From contig OZ005693.1 in the NCBI GenBank assembly GCA_963930775.1, positions 2,232,001 through 2,296,000 on the forward strand: a stretch of DNA of 64,000 nt. The letters are read 5' to 3'. The DNA is from Cliona cf. orientalis. Its lineage: Eukaryota; Porifera; Demospongiae; Clionaida; Clionaidae. The position numbers and the translations under genes were made by a program. Positions 23,901-35,900 of this stretch are shown piece by piece. The first letter of the stretch is position 1, and the number at the start of each line of letters is the position of its first letter. The notes beneath the pieces were generated by a model that searched no databases, was not told where the DNA came from, and saw nothing but the letters and a program-made list of their open reading frames with translations.

Positions 23901-26900
23901 TAAATTAGAACGGTATATATACGTCAGGCATGAGAATGCGCAATAGACTATTTCGCGTTTATGTCCATAGCTGGCTATTATAGGGTGACCAGCTATGGTT
24001 ATACTTTGCAAGGCTCAGCTTGTCATGCAATAGCTCCGAGCAGCCTCGTACCCAGGCCCTTTCTCCTCCTCCTCAAAGGGCCTGGGTACGAGGCTATTAA
24101 AGTATCGACCTGTAATTTGGCGATAACTTCGTTACGAATTTTATAATATTATTATTATTATTATGCGTTTTGTAGGGACAGAATATTATTATTCGCTTCT
24201 GTATAGCAAGCTATATATTGAATGTGTGTGTGAGCGCAAGCGCAAGGGCGTGGAATTTCATACGAAAGGGACAGGTTGGGGGAACCCCTGTGATTAAATA
24301 CCAATGAGTAAGTCTGTACACAACGAGATTCCCATAGATACGCTCTGACATTGACGCTGCAGCGCGTGGGGTATGTGCTCTATAGGATTTACTCACACGA
24401 GATCAACTCTTGTGGCATTAACTCCCACGTGATCAATTCTTATAAGAGCAACCTTTTCGTCAAGTCAACTCCCAATTCTTATAAGACCAACTTTTCATCA
24501 AGTCAACTATCACAAAACCAACTGTTTTTAAATCAACTTACAAAAATATGGGAAATAACTAGCTAGGTAAGGTAAATAAATAGGCACATAGTTTAAAGTC
24601 CAGTAAGATGCTTGATGGCTGCCAGGTACTCATCAAGAGTCAAGCTTCCAGCATTAAAACGATCAAAGAGAGTCTATATTCGTTTCTCCTTCTCCCTCAT
24701 ACGACGTCTCCGTGGCCGAACAGTAGCTCCAGACCTGAAGTTCTGAATTTTGGCTTTGGTCACTGCTTCCACTCTTTGCATGTACTCAATCCACGCAAAA
24801 ATGTTTGGGTGAGGCTTGCTGATGACTTTCTTCATCCTGGAATGCCACCTTGCTGATGACTTTCTTCATCCTGGAATGCCACCCCTCAACATGGTTGTTG
24901 GTTCTGGGCTGATGCTGATTAAAATAGTTCCAGTGAATGGGTGGAAAGTTTCCATTGATCCAGGTGGCAGAGAAGTAGTCAACCAGCTCATCAACTCTTG
25001 GGATGCTCGGGGCATCCTGTTGGATGACAAGCCAGGCATGTTACGACGCAAATGCGATCCCGACCCGTTCGCAATACGCCGGTACGTACGCCGCCGCGAT
25101 CGCTGGACGATATGGATGGGCAGGCCCGTACACAGCCTTTCTCAAAGGGGGGTTCCATAGGGGGTGTGCCACCGTCTCAGACTATGTCTGCATTTATGCT
25201 GTGGGCATTAACCCAACTAGGGGGGTCTGGGGGCATGCTCCCCCAGAAATTTTTGGAACTTCTCATTGATTGTGATTCTGAGACCGTTCTGATAGTCATT
25301 ATCACTCTCTAGCATAGCTATTATACATCCGGTGTGCGTTATTTGGAAAGCAACGCTTATATTCGTGTAAAGAAGCATGTAAGTTAAGTTACACCTAGAT
25401 TGTTTCCAATTCCAATACTATGCTAAGTGGCCAAAAAAAGGGGGGTTCGAACGAACCCCCCCTGCGTACAGGCCTAATGGGAGGGGCTGGGAGGTCAGGG
25501 GATGGGTTGCGAATGGTTAGCATGCAGGGTTAGTGTGGGAGGGGCTGGGAGGTCCGGGGATGGGTTGCGAATGGTTAGCAGGGTTAGTCTCTAGGGTTTG
25601 CGTATACGTGGACTGGAGGGGCTGGGAGGTCTGGGGCTGGGTTGTGAATGGTTAGCAGGGTTAGTGTGGGAGGGGCTGGGTTGTGTAGGGTTTGTCTATA
25701 AAATAGTTGAAATAACGGCTGTCAGCAGCAACAACGGTGGTGGCCGAGTGGTTGGGCTCTTATGTATGGGACGGAATAGAGCGGGTTCGAATCTTGCCGT
25801 ACACTGACTTTTTTTCTTTTTTTTTTTCCCTGTCGAATTTTTCTAAGTGTTGATAGATCGCATTTGCGTCGTAACAAGGCAGTCCTGGCATACGTAAGTG
25901 GACAAAATGCCACTGATGCCATCATTTGCACGAACGCTTTCAAATCCCCACTGGCGCTGCAATATTTAGCAGCTAACCCTAGAGCTTGGACCTGGAAAAT
26001 TATATACAGTGTGTAGATGTCGGTTAGCTACATCATATTCTTGAACATACCTTCCTCCAGATAGCTTGCATAAAAATGGTAGTAACAGCCACGATGATAT
26101 ATGAGTTTGGGAAACTCATTGTAGAAGCTTGCACCATGGCCAACTCAAAATCACTCACAATCACTAGTGGATCAAAAGAGATACCTTTCACTAGAGCAGC
26201 ATCTTTGAGTAGCATGAACACTCTATTATACATCTGCCTCTCCTTGTTGGGCAAAAGGCAATAAGCCATTGGAAATGTATGGCCCTAGAGCAAAATGTGG
26301 ATTGTGAATACCTATAGATAGCAAATATAGTGATATTTATACGTAGTTAACAGAGGAAAACTTACTTGAAAAAATAATGAAGGGCACGTGGAGAATGTGC
26401 TATCAATGTAGAAGGCGTCTGCATCAGACATAAGTCTGAGGTTTTCTTCAGTGGCAAAGATCAGGATCTTGTCATCATCTCCGTCATCAACGAGGAGGAA
26501 GTCTTCCCCACTTTGAGTCTTAGTTAACCTGGTTGAGAGGTTGACATCTCTTCTGTGGATCGGGAGAATTGGAGTGTTTTCATGTCTAGCTCTGTACAGA
26601 GATGACCTGATTGACTCGAGACTTGGTAGTTGTGCCAGCGCACCTGCAGAGTTCTGCTCTTGGCTAAGTGCCTCCAATTGGTCATCGTAGATGATGTTTA
26701 TGGAGGTGCTCTCATCTCTGGCCCTTTTCCTCATTCCTACGATGGCTAGCTGAGTGGTGGTCTGAGCTGGATTTGGTGGGTGGTTGTGCTCTCTTCGTAC
26801 AATCACGCTGCTTCCCTCTGAAGTGGCTCTTGCTAAACATCCAGCCTTGTGATTTTGGCATCTCCAGAATCGTAAGCCATTTGCACCATCCCTTATCTTT

Positions 26901-29900
26901 GTGTAGATATGACTCTTGAAGTGAAGGGTCTTTCCTCCTCGATTTGTATCAACAAACTGAGCCATTGCAGAAAATATTGAGTGTGCATTATGCTCAGAAT
27001 GTCACTGGCTTAAATAGAAAAAGCTCACTACTCAATACCTGTCGATACATATTGACCTTTGGTAAGCACTAATTACTCAAAAGACAAGGTCAAAATAGAA
27101 AAAGCTCACTACTCAATACCTGTCGATACCTGTTGACCTTTAGCAAGCACTAATTACTCATATCAATACCTAGTTGATTTGAGGAGTTGAGTTGATTTCT
27201 TACAGAGTTGATCCCATGAAAGTTGATGTCCTGATAGCTAGTTGACATACAAAATTGCTCTTGTAAGAATTGATCACGTGGGAGTTGATCACATAAGAAT
27301 TGATCTCGTGTGCACACACCCTCTATAGAGCTCTAGTTCAATATTATGGCATTTTGAGGGTGTGGTTTCCTGGAATCGCCCAAATAATTAGCAAAAAAGA
27401 GGTGAGGCTGGTGTTTCAAGGCAATAATGAAGGCAGATGCGGTAGGTAGAAACAGACGCGGGAGGTGACGAGAATCAAGTTTGTGTGGCCTTAGCTACCT
27501 TATTTGTACCAATATTTCTATTCTAGTTTTGAGCACGGTTAAATGCCTCAAATTTCATACTGCGTGCAATAGGGGCACACCCCCCCTCCCGCATTCACCA
27601 CTACAGACTGCTTCATTATCAATGATGCACTCCCCCTGATATTGAATCCTAGATAGAATCCTGGGAGGAATTATGATAATAATATTATTATACCTATATA
27701 CATACAGTACCTAAACCCATTCCCACACTATTCATCATTAGAAATGCCAGGATAATTAATAGTGATAATCGCTTACCCCCAAAAGTGTATTTCCTGAATA
27801 TATTATCGAGATGTGATAAATCAAGTAATTTTCGTCCACTGACGCTGGCAACTTTTTTCTTTCCTTCTTTGATAACACTTTCAATTGCGGTTATCTCAAA
27901 TAGTTTATCTTCATTCATAAAAGAAGATATATCATCCGATTTTAGCAGAAAATGGTGGAGTGAGACAATGCTACAAAAGTCAGCTTTGGCTTGCAAGATC
28001 TTACTAATGATTTCACTCAATATATTTGCCCATTCATTTGAATCTTTTTCTGATTTCGTGATTATAACCATTCCTTTGTTATCATTAACCATTTCAAAAA
28101 TACATTCCACTCCTTCCTCCATGAGCCAGTGGATTCCATTCTTCCACATGGTACAACGACGATTTTGAGCTGAGATTTCATTAGATTCTGTTATTTTGCA
28201 GTTTGCAATAGGAAGGGCAAAAGCAAATGCTAGTCTCAGGAGGAGTACGTGCAAAAACCGAGATGGAAAGTAATCTAACTTTCCTGTGCACTTGGCATAC
28301 CATCCAATGCTGAAGTTAAGTAGTGGGTCATTGGGCCAATTGCTTTGCTCACTATCCAACTTACATAATGCGGGAAAATAGAGCAGGGTTTTCTCAGAGG
28401 TACTCTTTGACACTTCTGAGTTATGAAGTCCCACATCAGCACAAGTAAACTCTTGGCAGTACTGGAGTTGAACTAAACATTCTTTAGTGATATGCTTTGG
28501 AAGTAGCCTAGCTAAGTGGCTTTCTGGGAGGATTCCCATGTTAGCATACTGAGGACTATTTGGAGAGCTGAATTTTTCCATGGCGGATTTTGAAAAGAGA
28601 TTTTGATGCACTTCATGTGTCAATGAAGACAGATCTAGTAATAAGAGATAATTTTCAAGCGTATCTTCACTGTGTCCAATCATCATCAATAAACCAATGT
28701 CGTGAAGCTCCTTCACAATGGGAAAGAGTGAATCAGCTATGGTAGGTAAACATATACCAGTATCCTTGATATGGCTCAATAGATCTTGAAATTTGCAAGC
28801 AATAGCATTACTGAAGTCTTTTTCTAGCAATCCATGAAGCAGGGATGCCTCATATGAAATACTGCAAGGAGGTGTATCCTTAGATATTTGCTGCAAAATA
28901 TTTTTTATACTTCTTGTTGAATAAGGCCAAGAGCAGTTGGATGATACCACTTTAATGATATTGAAAATTTCATATTGATTCTTATGGTCATGTAAATAAT
29001 ATTGTCTCATACTCTCCACTTTACTAACACAGTCAGTTGAACTCAGTCGGTCTGAATGGCTTAAGATCAATATAATTTTCAGTCTGCATTTGCTGTCCAA
29101 AGCTTTACCATGATAGGCGACAAATGATAACCAGTAGCCAATCTCATTGTGAATGATCACATTATCTTTCCTCAAATCAGCCACAATAAAACAGACGTTG
29201 CTTCCAACTGTCAAATCGGAAATAATTTCAAGAATCGATGCATGTGAAGAATAGTATTCCCTATCTCCAGCAAAGTCATAATACAGCAACCGTCCAGCCT
29301 TCCTACTTTGTTGAACTGATGGAACTATCCCAGCTGTACGAGGTGGGACATCAGCTTCAGTTACAGTGAACAAGGAAGAAAACCATCTTGAAGTTCGCTT
29401 TAATGATTCAACAAGAGTACTCTTACCAGATCCAGGATTTCCTAAAATGAATACTCTAGTGATACACTGTTGACCTGAATACTTTTGTAAGGATTTAGCT
29501 CGAAGTTCTTCATATTCGTGTTGTATTCTTTTGTGTTCACTAGTTATATATTCTCTAATCACTTCTTTAGTGGAATCTTCTGTTGCAAGATTAAGTGCAG
29601 TCTTTCCTGCCTTATTCCGAACATAGACAGGGGCATGGTATTCATATAACAGAAATCTTACAGATTCAGTCTGTTCAGCTAAAGATGATAGGTGCAAAGG
29701 AGTATTACCATCTTCATCTACACAATGCAAAGATAGATGGAATTTCTCTGTCAGAGTTTTGGCAGTTAAGTTGTGACCGTTTGCAAGAGCATGATGTAAC
29801 AAACTACGTTTTTTGAAGCCCAAGGAATTAGGGCTTACATGAAGATCTACAATTAAACTAATCACTGTACTAGTATGACCAGCTTGTACTGCCACATGGA

Positions 29901-32900
29901 TTGGTTGATCATCGTTAGCATCCTTGGTAGACACATCAGCTTTAAATTCTGAAACACACATTCTAATGAGGGCATGACCATTTTCAGTTGGTGATTGAGA
30001 ACAAAGCAAGTGAAGTGGAGTTTGTCCACTTAAATTCCTGCTATCAATAGGGCAGTCATACTTCTTAACAAGTTGAGCAATCACTTCTTTGTGGCCTCGA
30101 GAAGCTGCTACATGAACTGCTTTATTTCCTTGATCATCCAAAACAGAAGAAGAATCTAAGTGGAAATCTGAAAGAAGTACATATATCAAGTCAATAGATC
30201 CACGCTCACAAACTTGTCGCAAAAGTTTACTGTCGATTGTACGCAAATTGGAATTAAACAATTCAAAAAAAGTACGTTCATGTCCTGTTAAAAATGCTTT
30301 CTTAAGTGGAGTGTCACCATGGCCATCTTTATCTCTGACTGTTATATCTGCCTTGTTGGCCATTAGGAATTTAGCTATTCTGGTATGACCACCGATACAA
30401 GCACAGTGGAGAGCAGTCTGCCCTTGAGTGTTTCTACTGTCTATTTGACATTGGTTGCCATACTCAGCAATCAGTAATTCAGCTATTTCATATTGCCCAT
30501 GCTGAGCTGCAATGTGAAGGAGTGTGTTATCATATTCATCAATGAATACTTTCTCATCTTTATCTCCAAGAGCTTTATTTGCAATGAGTTTGACTATTCT
30601 AACATGACCACGCATACAAGCATAGTGGAGAGCACTCAGCCCTCGACGGTTTTTATGGTCTATTGGGCATTGGTTGCTGTAATTAGTAATCAAAAATTCA
30701 GTTATTGTATATTGCCCATGTTCAGCTGCAGTGTGAAGAATTGTGTTCCCATCTTCATCAGGACAAGCTGGGTCATGGTTGAATTTTGATATTAGTTCCT
30801 GTAGCACTGTTTTAAATCCTCCAGCAGCTAGTTGGTGAAGGAGTGGTTTGGACTCAACATCTCTGACATGAGGTTTGAGGCCATACTCTGTAGAGAGGAT
30901 ATGTACAGCTTCAGCATGATCACGTCTCTTAATTAAAATATCCAAAGGAGTATTGCTATCCTTGTCTAGAGCATTACAGAATTTTTTTCCACCCTCGCAT
31001 TCGGAGACTAGTACTACTGAAACATCAAGTTGACTGAGAGAGCATGCCATGTGAAGTGGTGTTTGTTTATATTTATTTTTATCATTAACAGGACAGTTGT
31101 ACTTTTTAACTAGCAGAGTAACTATTTGTTCATGACCTAGAAGAGCTGCTATATGAATCGCTTTATTTCCTTCATCATCCAATACTGAAGAAGGGTCTAA
31201 GTGGAAATCTGAAAGAAGTACATCTATCAAGTTAACATATCCACGCTCACAAACTTGTAACAAAAGTTTATCGTCAATTTTACGCAAATTGGAATTAAAT
31301 AACTCAAAAAAAGTAGGTTCATGTCCTTTTAAAAATGCTTTCTTTAGTGGAGTGTCATCATCTTCATCCCTGACAGTTATATCTGCCTTGTTGGCAATAA
31401 GGAATTTAGCTACTCTAGTATGACCACCAATACAAGCACAGTGAAGAGCAGTTTGCCCTTGAGAGTTTCTATGGTCAATTGGACATAGATTGCTATAGTC
31501 AGCAATTAGTAGTTCAGCTATTTCATACTGTCCATGTTGAGCTGCAACGTGAAGGAGTGTATTACCACAGTCATCAACTAATGCTTCTTCAGCTTTATCT
31601 CCAAGAACTGCTTGTTTATTTGCAATGATTTTAACTTGTCGCAAAAGTTTACTGTCGCTGGTGTGAAAATTGGAATCAAATAACTCAAATAAAGTAAGTA
31701 CATGTCCTGTTTTAAATGCCTTCTTAAGTGGAGTGTCACCATCTTCATCCCTGATAGTTATATCTGCTTTGTTATCAACAAGGAATTTAGCTACTCTAGT
31801 ATGACCACCGATACAAGCACAGTGAAGAGCAGTCTGCCCTTGAGAGTTTCTATGGTCTATTGAAAGTTGACTGCTGTGACTAGCAATTAAAAACTTAGCT
31901 ATTTCATATTGGCCATGCTGAGTTGCAGTGTGAAGAATTGTGTTCCCATCTTCATCAGAACATACTGGGTCATAGTTGAAGTTTGTTATTAGTTCCTGTA
32001 GCACTGTGGTAAATCCTCCAGCAGCTAGTTGGTGAAGGAGTGGTTTCGACTCAACACCTCTGACATGAGGTTTGCAGCCTTTTGTAGAAAGGATATGTAC
32101 AGCTTCAGCATCACGTCTCTTAATCAAAATATCCAAAGGAGTATTGCTATCCTTGTCTAGAGCATTACAGAATTTCTTTCCACCCTCGCATTCAGAGACT
32201 AGTACTATTGAAACACCAAGTTGACCGAGAGAGCATGCCATGTGAAGTGGTGTCTGTTTATCTTCATTCTCAATATTAACGGGACACTTGTACTTTTCAA
32301 TTAGCCGAGTAACTACTTGTTCATGACCTAGAAGAGCTGCTATATGAATCGGTTTATTTCCTTCATCATCCAATACTGAAAAAGGGTCTAAATGGAAATC
32401 AGAAAGAAGTACATCAATCAAGTTAACATATCCACGCTCACAAACTTGTAACAAAAGTTTATCGTCAATTTTATGCAAATTGGAATTAAACAACCCAAAA
32501 AAAGTACGTTCATGTCCTGTTAAAAATGCTTTCTTTAGTGGAGCATCATCATCTTCATCCCTGACAGTTATACCTGCTCCGTTGTCAACAAGGAGTTTAG
32601 CTACTCTAGTATGACCACCGATATAAGCACAGTGAAGAGCAGTCTGCCCTTGAGAGTTTCTATGGTCTATTGGACACTGGTTGCTATAGTCAGTAAATAG
32701 TAATTCAGCTATTTCATGTTGTCCATGCTGAGCTGCGATGTGAAGGAGTGTGTTACCATAGTCATCAACTAATGCCTTCTCATCTTTATCTCCAAGAGCC
32801 TTATTTGCAATGAGTTTGACTATTCTGGCATAACCATGCATACAAGCACAGTGGAGAGCAGTCAGCCCTTGGCAGTTTCTGTGGTCCATTGGAAATTGAT

Positions 32901-35900
32901 TGCTGTGATTAGTAATTACAAATTCAGCTATTTCATATTGCCCATGCTGAGCTGCAATGTGAAGAATCGTGTTCTTATTTTCATCGGAACATGCTGGATC
33001 ATAGTTGAACTTTGATATTAGTTCCTGTAGCACTGTGGTAAATCCTCCAGCGGCTAGTTGGTGAAGGAGTGGTTTGGATTCAACATCTCTGATATGAGGT
33101 CTGAGGCCATACTTTGTAAACAGGATATGCACAGCATTAGTATCACCTCTCTTGATTAAAAGATCCAAAGGGGTATTGTCATCCTTGTCTAGAGTATTAC
33201 AGTTACCACCAGAGACTAGTACTATTGAAACATCAAGTTGACCACGAGAGCATGCCATGTGAAGTGGCGTCCTCTGAGCTTTATTCTTGACATCAACTGG
33301 ACAATTATACTTCTTAACAAGCAGAATAGCTACTTGTTTGTGTCCTCGAAGAGCTGCTATATGAATTGCTTTATTTCCTTGATCATCCAAAATAGAAGAA
33401 GGATTCAAGTGGAAATCTGAAAGAAGTACATCTATCAAGTTAACATATCCACACTCACAAGCTTGTAGCAAAAGATTACTGTCGATTTCAGTATGAAAAA
33501 AAAAATTAAACAACTGAAATAAAATATGTTCATTTCCTGTTAAAAATGCTTTCTTAAGTGGAGTGTCACCATCCTCATCCCTGACAGTTATATCTGCTTT
33601 GTTGTCAACAAGGAGTTTAGCTACTTCAGTATGACCACCGATACAAGCACAGTGAAGAGCAGTCTGCCCTCGAGAGTTTCTACAGTCTATTGAAACTTGG
33701 TTGCTGTAATTAGTAATCAAAAATTTAGTTATTTTATATCGCCCATGCTGAGCTGAAGTGTGAAGAATTGTGTTCCCATCTTCATCAGAACAAGCTGGGT
33801 CATAGTATATTAGTTTCTGTAGCACTGTGGTAAATCCTCCAGCAGCTAGTTGATGAAGGAGTGGTTTGGACTCAACACCTCTGACATGAGGTTTGAGACC
33901 ATACTTTTTATAAAGGATATGTACAGCTTTAGCATCACGTCTCTTGATTAAAAGATCCAAAGGGGTATTGTTATCCCTGTCTAGAGCATTATAGAATCTT
34001 TTGTCACCACCTACCATGCATTCAGAGATTAGCACTTTTGAAACACCAAGATGACCATGAATACATGCCATATGAAGTGTCGTCTGCTCATATCTATTCT
34101 TAATATCAACAGGACAGTCATATTTGGTGATGAGTAGCCTTGCTAGCTCTTTATGACCACCCATACAGGCCATGTGGAGAGGAGTGTTACCACTGTCATC
34201 AGCTGAGAGTGGGTCTAATTTAAAATCTGTCATTAAAATCACAGCTAGCTTAGTGTGTCCTTTCTTACAAGCGAAGTGCAGGAGTGACCTACCTTCAAAT
34301 CCCTTAACCTGAGGACTACAGTCAAACTCAGTGATTAACATTTGTACTATTGACGCTTGTTCATTCAGAACTGCTACACATAGTGGTGTACTACTCTGAT
34401 AATTACGTGCATTTTTGTCTGCTTTGAATTCAGAGATAAGCATTCGGACAACACTGAGGTGCCCAGAAGAACAAGCTAGGTGAAGTGGTGTCTCATTCTC
34501 TTCATTATTTATATTAACAGGATAGTTACATTTGGTGATGAGTAGTCTTGCTAGCTCCTCATGACCACTTAAGCAGGCCATGTGGAGAGGAGTGTTACCA
34601 CAGTCATCAGCTGACATTACATCCAAGCTGAAATCTATAATTAGCATTTCAGCTAGCTTAATACTTCCACTCCAACAAGCCTCATGCAATAGTGATCTGC
34701 CATCATATCCTGTAACCTTAAGACTAGAACCAAGCTCAGTGATTAGTGCCTGGACAGTTTCCACATGTCCATCCTTTGCTGCTTTGCTGACAGCTGTATC
34801 ATCATAATTGCAATCTCGTTGAGTTGCATCAGCTTTAAATTCAGAAACAAGCATTCCAACGATCATACTACTGTGACCAGATGAACAGGCTTTGTGAAGT
34901 GGTGTCTCTTTGTCTTTATTCTTAACATCAACAGGACAGTTGTATTTGGTGATGAGTAGTCTTGCTAGCTCCTCATGACCACCCAAGCAGGCCATGTGGA
35001 GAGGAGTGTTACCACTGGCATCAGCTGACAATACATCCAAGCTAAAATCTATGATTAGCATTTCAACTAGCTTAATATTTCCACTCCAACAAGCCTCATG
35101 CAGTAGTGATCTGCCATCATATCCTGTAACCTTAGAACAACCAAGCTCAGTGATTAGTACCTGAACAGTTTCCACATGTCCACCCCTTGCTGCTATGCTG
35201 ACAGCTGTATCATAATTGTGATCTCGTTGAGTTCCATCAGCTTTAAATTCAGAGATAAGCATTCTAACGATACTACCGTGACCAGATGAACAGGCTATGT
35301 GAAGTGGTGTCTCTTGAATATTGTTTTTAACATCAACAGGAGAGTTATATTTGGTGATGAGTAGTCTTGCTAGCTCCTCGTGACCACCCCAGCAGGCCAT
35401 GTGGAGAGGAGTGTCACCATTGTCATCAGCTAAAAATATGTCCAAACTAAATTCTATGATTAGCATTTCAGCTAGCTTAATGCTTCCACTCCAACAAGCC
35501 TCATGCAGTAGTGATCTGCCATGATATCCTGTAACCTTAAGACTACAACCAAGCTCAGTGATTAGGGCCCGGACAGTTTCCACATGTCCACCCTCTGCTG
35601 CTTTGCTGACAGCTGTATCATTATTGTCATCTCTTTGAGTTGCATCAGCTTTAAATTCAGAGACAAGCATTCTTACGATATTACTGTGACCAGATAAACA
35701 GGCTATGTGAAGTGGTGTCTCATTATCTTCATTCTTAACATCGACAGGACAGTTGTAGTTGGTGATGAGTAGTCTTGCTAGCTCCTCATGACCACCCCTG
35801 CAGGCCATGTGGAGAAGAGTATTACCGTCATCATCAACTGAGAGTGGATCTAGGTCAAATTCAGTGATCATGAGTTGTACCATTTCTATGCTGCCCCCCA

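Larger units (their letters stand above)
24600..26965 (-). pseudogene. Broken MULE transposase with N-terminal FLYWCH-like zinc finger
   Basis: Exon 26366-26965 encodes an FLYWCH-like module (LHFKSHIYTKI..., RFWRCQNHKAGCLAR, EHNHPP) followed by FYIDSTFSTCPSLFFQ. Exon 26051-26284 continues GHTFPMAYCLLPNKE... and VSDFELAM of the MULE core; the expected RGCYYHF..QAIWRK block is present but split over two frames near 26070-26105. The following part (ALGLAAKYCSASGDLKAFVQ, about 25880-25995) is cut by an inserted 836-base element, then resumes at about 24850-25035 with VDELVDYFSATWINGNF and RTNNHVEGWHSRM. Frameshifts and an insertion make it inactive. Its place in an intron of a host gene is incidental. 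Confidence 0.85.
24386..27320 (-). mobile_element. Mutator-like (MULE) DNA transposon, degraded, with FLYWCH-type/MULE protein
   Basis: Long imperfect inverted ends (about 24386-24540 and 27160-27320; shared words ACACGAGATCAA and CTCCCACGTGATCAATTCTTA) enclose 2935 bases. The target duplication CTCTATAG lies at 24378-24385 and 27321-27328. Excising the element rebuilds the repeat word GTATGTGCTCTATAGAGCTC, so the host sequence proves the insertion. The transposase gene inside reads on the minus strand. A 36-base direct repeat (CTTGCTGATGACTTTCTTC...) occurs at about 24807-24880. Confidence 0.88.

Noticed and set aside
25734-25829. Functional tRNA-Leu/Ser gene
   Set aside because: A and B boxes and T-arm are good, but acceptor and anticodon stems do not fold and no long variable arm is present; kept only as tRNA-like.
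26033-26965. Domesticated host FLYWCH gene
   Set aside because: The MULE core is frameshifted and interrupted, and the whole gene lies between TIRs with a target duplication.
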